This document shows positions 6,383 to 12,804 of a stretch of DNA of 14,350 bases, piece by piece (the stretch's first letter is position 1; each line of letters begins with the position of its first letter). The notes beneath the pieces were generated by a model. The model searched no databases. It was not told where the DNA came from and saw only the letters and a list, made by a program, of their open reading frames with translations. Source of the DNA: an uncultured Eubacteriales bacterium (GTDB taxonomy: Bacteria; Bacillota; Clostridia; Oscillospirales; Ruminococcaceae); the NCBI GenBank assembly GCA_902493155.1, contig CABUOE010000044.1:1-14350 (forward strand), in the 5' to 3' direction. A program made the translations under genes and the position numbers.

Positions 6383-6425
6383 TTGACAATTTGGAACGCA
6401 TGATATAAAATTAACTTGTGTTCCA
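6383..6425 (+). promoter_or_regulatory. Promoter and inverted-repeat operator of small RHH gene
   Basis: TTGACA (6383-6388), a 17-bp spacer and TAAAAT (6406-6411). An inverted repeat TGGAAC (6392-6397) and GTTCCA (6420-6425) brackets the -10, so a symmetric regulator could block polymerase. Autoregulation by the RHH product is a plausible inference. Confidence 0.7.
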
Positions 6426-6443
6426 GAATAAGGAGGTGACAGA

Positions 6444-6626
6444 TTGAAGGAGCGGAAAAAACCGGGCCCTCATCCAGAAAAGCCCTTAGAGCATGACCTG
6501 AAAGTTCGGGTAGACAACGAAACACTGGCAAAAATTGAGTTTTGTATGAAGGAACTCAACGTCACCCGGTCTGAGGTTTTGCGCAGAGGCGCTAATTGTC
6601 TGTATGAAGAGCTCAACAAAAAATAG
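6444..6626 (+). CDS. Small ribbon-helix-helix protein
   Basis: A 60-residue protein with a basic N-terminus KERKKPGPHPEKP. It then has a beta strand DLKVRVD (about 19-25), helix A NETLAKIEFCMKEL, the turn NVTRSEV and helix B LRRGANCLYEELNKK, the classic CopG/Arc-type RHH fold. The start is TTG at 6444, preceded by an ideal AGGAGGTGA (6431-6439). It has its own promoter and a terminator whose stem begins inside the stop codon, so it is a self-contained unit. It resembles the RHH gene at 6735 in DxETLAK(I/L) and (T/N)RSE motifs, suggesting an old duplication. It probably acts as a small transcriptional regulator. Confidence 0.85.
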   Translation: MKERKKPGPHPEKPLEHDLKVRVDNETLAKIEFCMKELNVTRSEVLRRGANCLYEELNKK

Positions 6627-6659
6627 AACTTACTTACAAAAAGTAAGTTCTATTTTTTT
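6625..6659 (+). terminator. Rho-independent terminator overlapping a stop codon
   Basis: AGAACTTACTT (6625-6635) pairs perfectly with AAGTAAGTTCT (6641-6651) around a 5-base loop and is followed by a 7-T run. The stem's first two bases are the last two of the RHH stop codon TAG. Confidence 0.95.
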
Positions 6660-6669
6660 ACAAATACTA

Positions 6670-6711
6670 TTGACATTTGGTGCTATTTACATTACAATAT
6701 ATTTAGTGCTA
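6670..6711 (+). promoter_or_regulatory. Promoter with GTGCTA direct repeats
   Basis: TTGACA (6670-6675), an exact 17-bp spacer and TACAAT (6693-6698). GTGCTA occurs twice, at 6680-6685 (spacer) and 6706-6711 (around the start), 26 bp apart. The layout resembles the bracketing repeats of the promoter at 6383 and suggests an operator. Confidence 0.75.
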
Positions 6712-6734
6712 CGTAAAGGAGGTGATCCGATTTC

Positions 6735-6911
6735 GTGGCAGAGAAAAAAATGGGGCGCCCTACAGACAGTCCCAAAGTCTTTATGTTGCGGGTAAAAATG
6801 GACAAGGAGACTTTGGCAAAACTGGACGAATGTTGTAAAATTCTAGGGAAAAATCGCTCGGAATTCGTGCGGGAGACAATCGTCGAAAAGTATGAAGCCC
6901 TTAAAAAGTAA
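6735..6911 (+). CDS. Small ribbon-helix-helix protein
   Basis: A 58-residue protein read from GTG at 6735: (V/M)AEKKMGRPTDSPKVFMLRVK. The N-arm includes KKMGRPTDSPK, a common opening of clostridial RHH proteins. It is followed by strand VFMLRVKMD, helix A KETLAKLDECCKIL, a turn with NRSE, and helix B FVRETIVEKYEALKK. The ribosome site is a near-perfect AAAGGAGGTGAT (6716-6727). An ATG five codons in could be an alternative start but lies far from that site. It has its own sigma-A promoter and a long hairpin downstream. Likely a small DNA-binding regulator; target unknown. Confidence 0.85.
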   Translation: MAEKKMGRPTDSPKVFMLRVKMDKETLAKLDECCKILGKNRSEFVRETIVEKYEALKK

Positions 6912-6915
6912 AACA

Positions 6916-6953
6916 GGAAGCGGCGTTCACCTACCACAGGACCCGCCGCTTCC
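6916..6953 (+). terminator. Hairpin after the second small RHH gene
   Basis: GGAAGCGGCG (6916-6925) pairs with CGCCGCTTCC (6944-6953) around an 18-base loop, starting 5 nt after the stop. No T-run follows on the plus strand; on the minus strand TGTTTTACTTTTT follows. It may be a weak terminator or an RNA-stabilising 3' hairpin. Confidence 0.45.
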
Positions 6954-7085
6954 CCAAACACCAACAATCCTAAAAGGAATCTTGGCTTAAATATTGTAAC
7001 ATAAACTGCACCGGTTTGCAAGAATGTTGTACCATGGGCCGACGTTTCTTTCAAGGGATTGCTGGAAATCAAAAGGAGAAATGTT

Positions 7086-7289
7086 ATGAACAAAACAAGC
7101 AACATGGTCGCAATCGGCATCTGCGACGAAGACGGCAATCCTTTTACCACTGTCGAACTGCCGGAAAAATTTGTCGCCCATCTGGAGGAGAAAACAGGCG
7201 GCGTTTTAAGCGAAGAGTTCAGCCGAGCCCTGCAAAGTTTCATCGAGGAAGCCGTCGACAAGATGGCTGCCGAAATCAGAGTCAGGTGA
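7086..7289 (+). CDS. Hypothetical small protein, upstream partner of RHH copy 2
   Basis: A 67-residue acidic protein starting MNKTSNMVAIGICDEDGNPF. I do not recognise a family. It has a predicted short strand VAIGICDEDGNPFTTVELP (about 7-25), then an amphipathic helical part FVAHLEEKTGGVLSEEFSRAL and a C-terminal helix FIEEAVDKMAAEIRVR. The ATG at 7086 follows AGGAG (7074-7078). An upstream in-frame ATG at 7059 has no ribosome site. It ends 4 bases before the GTG of the RHH gene at 7294, so the two are cotranscribed and their products may interact. Copy 1 of the RHH gene has no such partner upstream. Confidence 0.65.
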   Translation: MNKTSNMVAIGICDEDGNPFTTVELPEKFVAHLEEKTGGVLSEEFSRALQSFIEEAVDKMAAEIRVR

Positions 7290-7293
7290 TGAT

Positions 7294-7467
7294 GTGCGAC
7301 CTGTCAAAATTCCGAGGATTCCACCCACCGTCAGCAAATCCGTCCGCATTCCCATTGACGTGGTGGAAGAGGTGGAAAAAGTTATCCGCGGGAAGGAGTG
7401 TACTTTTTCCGCCTTTGTGGTGGAGGCGGTGAGAATTATGCTGGAAAATTTGGAAGAAGATGAGTAG
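7294..7467 (+). CDS. Small ribbon-helix-helix DNA-binding protein (copy 2)
   Basis: A 57-residue near-copy of the gene at 178: MRPVKIPRIPPTVSKSVRIP... to ...LENLEEDE. Strand SVRIPI, helix DVVEEVEKVI and helix FSAFVVEAVRIMLENL give the RHH fold. Both copies share the unusual GTG start, the ribosome site AGGTGAT 3-4 bases before it, and the sequence KECTFSAF. Differences are mostly conservative (VRFPV/VRIPI, VKAVEKAI/VEEVEKVI), which suggests both are under selection as proteins. The ribosome site overlaps the stop of the upstream hypothetical gene. The TAG stop is formed by the GTAGGGGC end of a family A repeat. Confidence 0.8.
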   Translation: MRPVKIPRIPPTVSKSVRIPIDVVEEVEKVIRGKECTFSAFVVEAVRIMLENLEEDE

Positions 7468-7531
7468 GGGCGAACATCGTTCGCTCGTTTTCATAGGGAG
7501 GTCTGTTCGGGCGAACAATGTTCGCCCCTAC
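7464..7531. repeat. Family A variant with both ends GCGAAC-type
   Basis: Left end GTAGGGGCGAACATCGTTCG and right end GCGAACAATGTTCGCCCC plus TAC. Each end has its own small palindrome (CGAAC...GTTCG), and the outer ends are inverted repeats. It lacks the GGGCGGAGC motif. Bases 7465-7467 are the stop codon of RHH copy 2. Confidence 0.85.
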
Positions 7532-7549
7532 AATTCCCTATAATGATGT

Positions 7550-7588
7550 AACCCCTGTCCTGTGGGAAGATTCCACGGGGCGGGGGTT
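7550..7588 (+). terminator. Second copy of the GAAGATT-loop hairpin
   Basis: A 16-bp stem (7550-7565 with 7573-7588, three U-G pairs) and the same loop GAAGATT as at 6304. The outermost pair is A-T here and C-G there, a compensated change. It lies 82 bases after RHH copy 2 and may terminate that operon, though the T-tail is short (TTTGTG). Confidence 0.65.
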
Positions 7589-7601
7589 TGTGATAAACGG
7601 C

Positions 7602-7623
7602 GGGCCGACGTGGGCGTCGGCCC
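7602..7623. repeat. Short palindrome GGGCCGACG / CGTCGGCCC
   Basis: A perfect 9-bp stem with loop TGGG, followed by CCTACGG, so it ends like a family A right terminus. Probably a minimal relative like those at 530 and 12997. Confidence 0.55.
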
Positions 7624-7653
7624 CTACGGTTCCCAAGACGTTTCGGAGAAAAT

Positions 7654-7722
7654 GTAGGGGCGAATGCCCACATCCGCCCGCGTTTGGGTGTGGCATCGGG
7701 CGGAGCAGAGCCCCGCCCCTAC
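7654..7722. repeat. Family A repeat, full copy
   Basis: Left end GTAGGGGCGAATGCCCACATC, close to the copy at 413, and right half GGGCGGAGCAGAGC with GCCCCTAC. It is preceded by an A-run plus T and followed by GG, as in other full copies. Confidence 0.9.
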
Positions 7723-8124
7723 GGTCTCTGCGCTATTGGGACGTTCCGGGGAGAGAGGAGGGCCGGAGGTACGACGGCCCGAACTCGGCGTTCCGGAGCA
7801 TTCCGGAACGCCGAAACCGGGGCGAGCGGCGTTAGCGCGCAGCCCCGGAAAACGAGGGGAAGACGGGCGTTATACCAAGGCTCTCGGATGTCAGCGGCCC
7901 CACTGCGGGTCGTCGTAGACGGGGAACCGAAGTCTGATACCAAGGCGCTCACATGACGACGGCGTTAAGCACGGTCGTCGTGCCCCTGATTCCGAAGTGG
8001 AGGTGTAGGCTCTTGGATTCCTGGAGGAACGGACGAACCGTCGGGGGTCCAGGGGGTCTCCCCGGTCGGTTTTTCTCCTCTCTTTTTGACGAAACAAAAA
8101 GAGAGGCCGTCTGCCGGGACGGGA
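7723..8124. other. Gene-free, structure-rich GC segment
   Basis: No credible gene on either strand. It holds a perfect 13-bp hairpin at 7785-7814 (stem TCGGCGTTCCGGA, loop GCAT). Two related phrases, ATACCAAGGCTCTC (about 7872) and ATACCAAGGCGCTC (about 7938), also occur. ACGACG...CGTCGT pairing lies at about 7955-7981, and a perfect 12-bp hairpin at 8077-8106 (CCTCTCTTTTTG, loop ACGAAA). It runs directly into a family B repeat. It could be one large interspersed element of which the 9230 copy keeps only one end, or a structured RNA. I cannot assign it. Confidence 0.5.
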
Positions 8125-8211
8125 CCCGGCGACGTTTCGAAAAGAAAACAGTAACGGTTAAGGAGTACAGCAAAACAATCATCTGTAACAGGACGCAGTT
8201 ATAAAAAAGGG
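8125..8211. repeat. Family B repeat, copy 1
   Basis: Shared with 9230-9322: CCCGGCGACGTTTCGAAA, AAAACAGTAACGGTTAAGG, AGTACAGCAAAA, then TCTGT...ACAGGACGCAGTTAT and an A-run. It joins directly to a family A right half. A reverse-strand reading (LYSLTVTVFFSKRRR) is open in both copies but has no ribosome site and is taken as repeat sequence, not a gene. Confidence 0.85.
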
Positions 8212-8283
8212 CGGGCGGAGCAGAGCCTCGCCCCTACGGGTTTGTGGAAGATTGTGGGTGTAGGGGCGAACACAGTTTACCTC
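8212..8283. repeat. Family A right half, spacer, and left half (reversed order)
   Basis: A right half (GGGCGGAGCAGAGC, then CTCGCCCCTAC, to 8236) is followed after 23 bp by a left end GTAGGGGCGAACACAGTTTAC (from 8260). The halves are therefore in opposite order to a full copy, implying remnants of two elements. Confidence 0.75.
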
Positions 8284-8338
8284 TTTAGGTATCGTGGGAT
8301 TTTCAGAGAGTCTTCAACAAACCGTCACATAAGCCCTC

Positions 8339-8344
8339 TATACT
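8339..8344 (+). promoter_or_regulatory. Possible -10 of the VTC gene
   Basis: TATACT lies 46 bases before the VTC start. No good -35 is seen at 16-18 bp; TTCAAC lies at a 20-bp spacing. Weak evidence. Confidence 0.3.
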
Positions 8345-8389
8345 AAAACCATCGAAAGAACAGGCCAATGGCCGGAAAGGAAGCGCCTC

Positions 8390-9076
8390 ATGAAAACAAA
8401 AAATCTGCGACACGAATACAAGCACATTATCAACGAAGGGGACTGTTTGCTTCTGCGGCAGCGGCTTTCGGGAATCGCAAGTCCCGACCCCCACGCAAAA
8501 AACGGCAAATACCGGATCCGGAGCCTTTACTTCGACAACATCGACGACAAAGTGCTGCGGGAAAAGATCATCGGCCTCAGCAACCGGGAAAAATTCCGCA
8601 TCCGGTATTATAACGACGATTTTTCCTACATCAAGCTGGAGAAAAAGAGCAAGATCAAGGGTCTTTGTCAAAAAGACGCGGTGCGGGTCACCAAAGAGGA
8701 ATGCGAGCGCATCCTCAGAGGGGAGATCGACTGGATGCTGCTGGATAAAAGCCGCCCGCTTCTCGGGGAGCTCCACGCCAAGATGCGCTACCAGCAGCTG
8801 AAGCCTGCGACGGTGGTGGATTACCTGCGGGAGCCGTTTGTCTATGGCCCCGGAAACGTGAGGGTCACGTTGGACAGCGAAATCCGCACAGGGCTAAAAT
8901 CCGACGATTTGTTTAACCAGAACTTAAGCTCGGTGCCGATTTCAAACCCAAACGCCCGGATTTTGGAAGTGAAGTACGACGCCTTTCTGCCCGACGTGAT
9001 CCGGGACGCCGTCCAGGTGAAAAACCGGATGGTGGGCACCTTTTCCAAGTACGCCGCCTGCCGGTGTTATCTGTAA
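8390..9076 (+). CDS. VTC-domain protein, polyphosphate polymerase-like
   Basis: A 228-residue soluble protein made of one VTC (triphosphate-tunnel) domain. Visible tunnel motifs are EYKH (9-12), YRIRSLYFD (41-49, Arg42 and Arg44), KFRIRYY (68-74), the basic run KLEKKSK (82-88), ILEVKYD (191-197, Glu193 and Lys195) and SKYAACR (219-225). In yeast Vtc4 such basic residues bind nucleotide and growing polyphosphate, and an acidic residue binds metal. Bacterial homologues are annotated as polyphosphate polymerase domain proteins, so ATP-dependent polyphosphate synthesis is plausible but not shown here. The ATG at 8390 follows AAAGGAA. It leads the DUF4956-CotH set, though repeats of about 437 bp separate it from DUF4956. 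Confidence 0.88.
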   Translation: MKTKNLRHEYKHIINEGDCLLLRQRLSGIASPDPHAKNGKYRIRSLYFDNIDDKVLREKIIGLSNREKFRIRYYNDDFSYIKLEKKSKIKGLCQKDAVRVTKEECERILRGEIDWMLLDKSRPLLGELHAKMRYQQLKPATVVDYLREPFVYGPGNVRVTLDSEIRTGLKSDDLFNQNLSSVPISNPNARILEVKYDAFLPDVIRDAVQVKNRMVGTFSKYAACRCYL

Positions 9077-9098
9077 AGGCGAAATACTTTGCATTGAT

Positions 9099-9169
9099 GT
9101 AGGGACAGATTGTGTATCCGCCTGGGAAACAGCGGCGTACTGACGGGCGGAGCAGAGCCCCGCCCCTAC
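9099..9169. repeat. Family A repeat, diverged left end
   Basis: The left end GTAGGGACAGATTGTGTATCC differs from other copies, while the right half keeps GGGCGGAGCAGAGC and GCCCCTAC. A further GTAAGGGCAGATTCCGTATCC occurs at about 9410, so this is a second left-end subtype. It lies in the gap between VTC and DUF4956. Confidence 0.8.
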
Positions 9170-9229
9170 AATCCCCGAAACGTTTCGGAAAAGCGGCGCA
9201 ACGCCAAAGCGTTGGAGTCCGGCGGGAAT

Positions 9230-9322
9230 CCCGGCGACGTTTCGAAAGGAAAACAGTAACGGTTAAGGAGTACAGCAAAATAGTCCTCTGTCGATAGACA
9301 GGACGCAGTTATGAAAAAGGAC
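9230..9322. repeat. Family B repeat, copy 2
   Basis: It matches 8125-8211 almost base for base apart from a small insertion that makes CTGT-CGATAG-ACAG a hairpin. Like copy 1 it is joined at its right end to a family A right half (9323). Upstream it lacks the long structured segment that precedes copy 1. It lies in the VTC-DUF4956 gap, where the stretch 9077-9513 has no gene. Confidence 0.85.
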
Positions 9323-9347
9323 GGGCGGAGCAGAGCCCCGCCCCTAC
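9323..9347. repeat. Family A right half
   Basis: GGGCGGAGCAGAGC followed by CCCGCCCCTAC, with no left half. It abuts family B copy 2 exactly as at 8212. Confidence 0.85.
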
Positions 9348-9513
9348 GAAGGCAACGGTCGTCGTAGGGAGCAGTTATCATCGCGCCGTGATAGCCGAAA
9401 GGCGGGCTGTAAGGGCAGATTCCGTATCCACCCGCGAAAAAATGTTTGCATCAGACGGACACCATCTTAAAACCCTGCTGTTCCACAATAAAAACAAGAT
9501 TGGAGAATCAACC

Positions 9514-10185
9514 ATGACTTTTCAGGACATTTTCAAGTCGAGCTTTCTCGAGAACGTCACCTCTTTTTCCGCGCTGGATATGGTGATTGCGCTGGCGCTG
9601 GCCTTTGTGCTGGGGCTGTTCATCTTCCTCGTCTACAAAAAGACCTTCAACGGCGTCATGTACTCGGCGGGGTTCGGGGTTTCCCTTTTGGGGATGACGC
9701 TTATCACCACCCTCATCATTTTGGCGGTCACGTCCAACATCGTGCTTTCTCTGGGCATGGTGGGCGCTTTGTCCATCGTTCGTTTCCGCACCGCCATCAA
9801 GGAGCCCATGGACATCGTGTTTTTGTTCTGGGCGATTTCCGCTGGTATCGTATTGGGGGCGGGGCTGATTCCGCTGGCGGTTTTCGGGTCGCTGTTCATC
9901 GGCATCATCCTCATCATCTTTGTGAACAAAAAGTCCGGGGATTCTCCCTACATTCTGGTGGTCAACTGCGCCGACGATCAGGCGGAGCAGAAGGTTTTAG
10001 AGACCGTCAAGACCTCGGTGAAAAAGCAGGTCATCAAATCAAAGGCGGTGTCCCAAAACGGCATCGAGCTGACCATCGAGGTGCGGCTGAAATCGTCGGA
10101 GACGGATTTCGTCAACATTTTAGGGGCTATCGACGGGGTGTCCAACACCGTGTTGGTCAGCTACAACGGGGAATACATGTCCTGA
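9514..10185 (+). CDS. DUF4956 membrane protein
   Basis: A 223-residue protein starting MTFQDIFKSSFLENVTSFSA. It has about four membrane segments (about 22-41, 54-72, 101-117, 118-137), then a soluble C-terminal domain of about 85 residues (ILVVNCADD... to ...YNGEYMS). The loop between segments carries the family signature SLGMVGALSIVRFRTAIKEPMD (79-100), with Arg90, Arg92 and Lys96, typical of DUF4956. The function is unknown. These proteins often neighbour VTC and CotH genes, which suggests a membrane role linked to polyphosphate or CotH activity. The ATG at 9514 follows GGAGA (9502-9506); an upstream in-frame extension is not supported. CotH follows after 103 bp. Confidence 0.88.
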   Translation: MTFQDIFKSSFLENVTSFSALDMVIALALAFVLGLFIFLVYKKTFNGVMYSAGFGVSLLGMTLITTLIILAVTSNIVLSLGMVGALSIVRFRTAIKEPMDIVFLFWAISAGIVLGAGLIPLAVFGSLFIGIILIIFVNKKSGDSPYILVVNCADDQAEQKVLETVKTSVKKQVIKSKAVSQNGIELTIEVRLKSSETDFVNILGAIDGVSNTVLVSYNGEYMS

Positions 10186-10288
10186 CGATAAAAAATCCTG
10201 CCCTGGGGCGGCGTCAGTGGAAGGGAGCCCCGGTGGAGGGTCTCGGCGCGCCGTTTTTGGACAGATGGTTCCGAAAGGATTTTATCAT

Positions 10289-12673
10289 ATGATTCGAAGC
10301 AAATTGGTGACCGTTTTGGCGGTTGTCCTGATGGTTTTGGCGGTAGCGGGGACTTCCTTTGCGCTGTTAAACCCTCAGGCGGTGGAAACCATCTCCGCCA
10401 CCAGGGTCAAGGAATACGAAAATAAGCTTTTTAAGGAAAATACCCTGATGGAGTGTAACATCGTGGTGGACGAAGACGACTGGCAGGAGCTTTTAGACAA
10501 CGCCCTCGCGGAGGAATATATCCCTGTGGATCTGCAGATTAACGGCGTCACCTTCAAAGACGTAGGGCTCCGGGCCAAGGGAAACAGCAGTTTGAGCGGC
10601 GTCAGAAACGACCGGTACAGCTTCAAGGTGGAGTTCGATCACTACATCGACGGGCAGACCTGCTACGGCCTTGACAAGCTGGCGTTGAACAACAACTACC
10701 AGGACCCTACCTCTATGAAAGAATACCTCTCCTACGACATGATGCGGTTTCTGGACGTGCCCAGCTCCCTTTGCTCCTATGCGAAGGTCAGCGTCAACGG
10801 GGAATACTGGGGACTGTACCTGGCTGTTGAGTGTCTTGAGGAGTCCTATATGGAGCGAAACTACGGCTCCGATTACGGAAATCTCTACAAGCCCGACACC
10901 ATGAAGATGGGCGGCGGAGAGAAAGGCGGCATGCAGCCCCCGGATAACGCGGAAGGAGGTTTCCGCGGTCCCGGGGCGGGCGCAGCAGGCGGAGAAAACG
11001 CCGGAGAAGTAAGTACTCCGGATGCTGCTGCGTCCGCGTCGGTGAACGGGGGCAGCCCCGCCGACAACGGCGGATTTGCCCCTCCCGACGGCGCTTTGGG
11101 CCTTCGGGGAGAGGAAGCGGGTTCCGGCGGGGAATCCGTGCCCAGTGAACAAGCGGGCGAAACAGGCCCCGGCGGCGAAACCATCCCGCCGGACGATAAT
11201 CAAGACAACAACTCCCTCCAATCTCCTTCTTCAAACGCCCCGGTGGACGGCGGCGCTCAGAATTCGCCGCCGTCTGAAGACGGGCAAACGGACGGAGAAC
11301 AAAATACAGAAAGCACCCGCGGCAGGGGAGGCTTCCCCGGAGGCAGCATGGGCGGAGGAACTGGCGCCACCAGTTTAACCGATCAGGGCGAAGATATCGA
11401 CAGCTACAGCGATATCTTCGACAGCGCCGTTTTTGATATCACCGAAAGCGACAAAACAAGGCTTGTCGAGGCGATCCAGAACTTAAACGCCGGAACCGAC
11501 CTTGAAAAATACGTGGATGTGGACGAAGTGCTCCGCTATTTCGCTGTCAATACGGTGCTGGTGAACCTGGACAGCTATGCCAGCAATATGAAACACAACT
11601 ACTACCTTTACGAAAAGGACGGGCAAATCGCCATCCTGCCCTGGGATTATAATCTCGCATTCGGGGGATTTCAGGTGGGGAGCGCCGAGAGCGCTGTTAA
11701 TTTCCCCATCGACACCCCGGTTTCCGGGGCGACGCTGGAATCGAGCCCTCTCATCGGCAAACTCTTAGAGGTGGACGAATACAAGGAGCAGTACCATGAG
11801 TATCTGCGGCAGATTGTAGACGAATACTTTTTAAGCGGTTACTTTGAGAAAACCGTCGATACCATCAACTTCCTCATCACCGAGGCGGTGGCTACCGACC
11901 CGAACCCCTTCTACAGCTACGACGAGTATACAGCGGCGGTGGAAATGCTCAAGGAATTCGGCAAACTGCGGGCCGAGAGCGTGGAAGGACAGCTGGACGG
12001 GACGGTTCCCTCCACCGAAGAGGAGCAGCAGGCCAATCCCGACGCGCTGATCGACGCTTCCGGCATCGACATGAACACGCTGGGGCAACAGGGCGGCGGA
12101 GGCGGCTTTGGCGGGGAACGAGGCGGCCGGAACAGTTCGAATACGGCCGCTTTGCCCGAGGTCGGGGAAAATAAAGGCAGTACGCCGCCCGATGACGGGC
12201 AGACGGTGGCCGCAAAGGTTTCCGGGGACACTTCCGCCGGGGAGCAGGGCGCTCCGGGCGGAGATAACGCCGGAGAACAGGGCGCGCAGGCCGGCGAAAG
12301 GCCGGGCGGGGAAGCGGTCGGTGACGGGGAAGCACCCGATATCCCAACCGGCGGTGACAACCCCTTCGGCGGCATGCCGGATATGAAGCTCATGCGGGAA
12401 GCCATGGAGATCATCGGGGAGACCGAAGTTTCCCAATTGACCGACGATCAGAAAGCAAAACTCAGTGATTTGGGGCTGTCCGACGAGGATTTGGAATCTT
12501 TCTCGACCATGCAGGCCAATCTGCCGCAAGGCGGGTTCGGTAACCGCGTGCCTTTCGGGCAGGAAACACAAAATCAGACCGATTGGAAATTGACCGCCCT
12601 TCTTCTGAGCATCAGCGGAATCCTCCTAATAGCCGGCGTAATCTTTGCGCTGCGCTTCCGCAGAAGAAGATAG
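10289..12673 (+). CDS. Membrane-anchored CotH-family kinase-like protein with disordered inserts
   Basis: A 794-residue protein. An N-terminal hydrophobic segment (about 7-26) leads into the CotH region: VRNDRYSFKVEF, the glycine turn AKGNSS (about 96-101), LNNNYQDPTSMKEYLSYDMM and GEYWGLYLAVECLEE. A roughly 160-residue Gly/Pro/Asp/Glu-rich insert follows (about 206-366). The domain resumes with YFAVNTVLVNLDSYASNMKH, NYYLYEKDG and ILPWDYNLAFGG (about 450-459), the conserved catalytic Asp region. A second low-complexity stretch (about 598-690) precedes a C-terminal membrane segment WKLTALLLSISGILLIAGVIF and RFRRRR. CotH proteins are atypical secreted or spore-coat kinases. The ATG at 10289 follows AAAGGAT. 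It is the third gene of the VTC-DUF4956-CotH set; activity here is inferred. Confidence 0.87.
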   Translation: MIRSKLVTVLAVVLMVLAVAGTSFALLNPQAVETISATRVKEYENKLFKENTLMECNIVVDEDDWQELLDNALAEEYIPVDLQINGVTFKDVGLRAKGNSSLSGVRNDRYSFKVEFDHYIDGQTCYGLDKLALNNNYQDPTSMKEYLSYDMMRFLDVPSSLCSYAKVSVNGEYWGLYLAVECLEESYMERNYGSDYGNLYKPDTMKMGGGEKGGMQPPDNAEGGFRGPGAGAAGGENAGEVSTPDAAASASVNGGSPADNGGFAPPDGALGLRGEEAGSGGESVPSEQAGETGPGGETIPPDDNQDNNSLQSPSSNAPVDGGAQNSPPSEDGQTDGEQNTESTRGRGGFPGGSMGGGTGATSLTDQGEDIDSYSDIFDSAVFDITESDKTRLVEAIQNLNAGTDLEKYVDVDEVLRYFAVNTVLVNLDSYASNMKHNYYLYEKDGQIAILPWDYNLAFGGFQVGSAESAVNFPIDTPVSGATLESSPLIGKLLEVDEYKEQYHEYLRQIVDEYFLSGYFEKTVDTINFLITEAVATDPNPFYSYDEYTAAVEMLKEFGKLRAESVEGQLDGTVPSTEEEQQANPDALIDASGIDMNTLGQQGGGGGFGGERGGRNSSNTAALPEVGENKGSTPPDDGQTVAAKVSGDTSAGEQGAPGGDNAGEQGAQAGERPGGEAVGDGEAPDIPTGGDNPFGGMPDMKLMREAMEIIGETEVSQLTDDQKAKLSDLGLSDEDLESFSTMQANLPQGGFGNRVPFGQETQNQTDWKLTALLLSISGILLIAGVIFALRFRRRR

Positions 12674-12761
12674 GCTTTGCGATGCTAGAAATCCTTCTCT
12701 TTTGTGGGCATGAAACGGTTGCATTGTGGGGATCGTTTCATAATTGGGCCCGCGCTAACCT

Positions 12762-12804
12762 CAGCAAAAACCCGTACCGCTGCAACCGGTACGGGTTTTT
12801 GCTG
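12762..12804 (+). terminator. Strong terminator after CotH
   Basis: A perfect 18-bp stem, CAGCAAAAACCCGTACCG (12762-12779) with its complement (12787-12804), and a 7-base loop, 89 bases after the CotH stop. The A- and T-runs lie inside the stem, so it can act in both directions. Confidence 0.85.

Noticed and set aside
6692..7261. Minus-strand open frame of about 189 codons
   Set aside because: It is antisense to two small genes that have clear ribosome sites and RHH or coding structure, and has no ribosome site itself.
7949..8182. Minus-strand open frame reading MIVLLYSLTVTVFFSKRRR, with a similar one at 8913-9278
   Set aside because: Both lie across family B repeats, have no ribosome site, and become unrelated outside the repeat; the second overlaps the VTC gene antisense.
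10493..11221. Long minus-strand open frames opposite the CotH gene (also 11831-12571)
   Set aside because: They are antisense to a well-supported protein, and their residue bias mirrors the Gly/Pro-rich codons of the insert.
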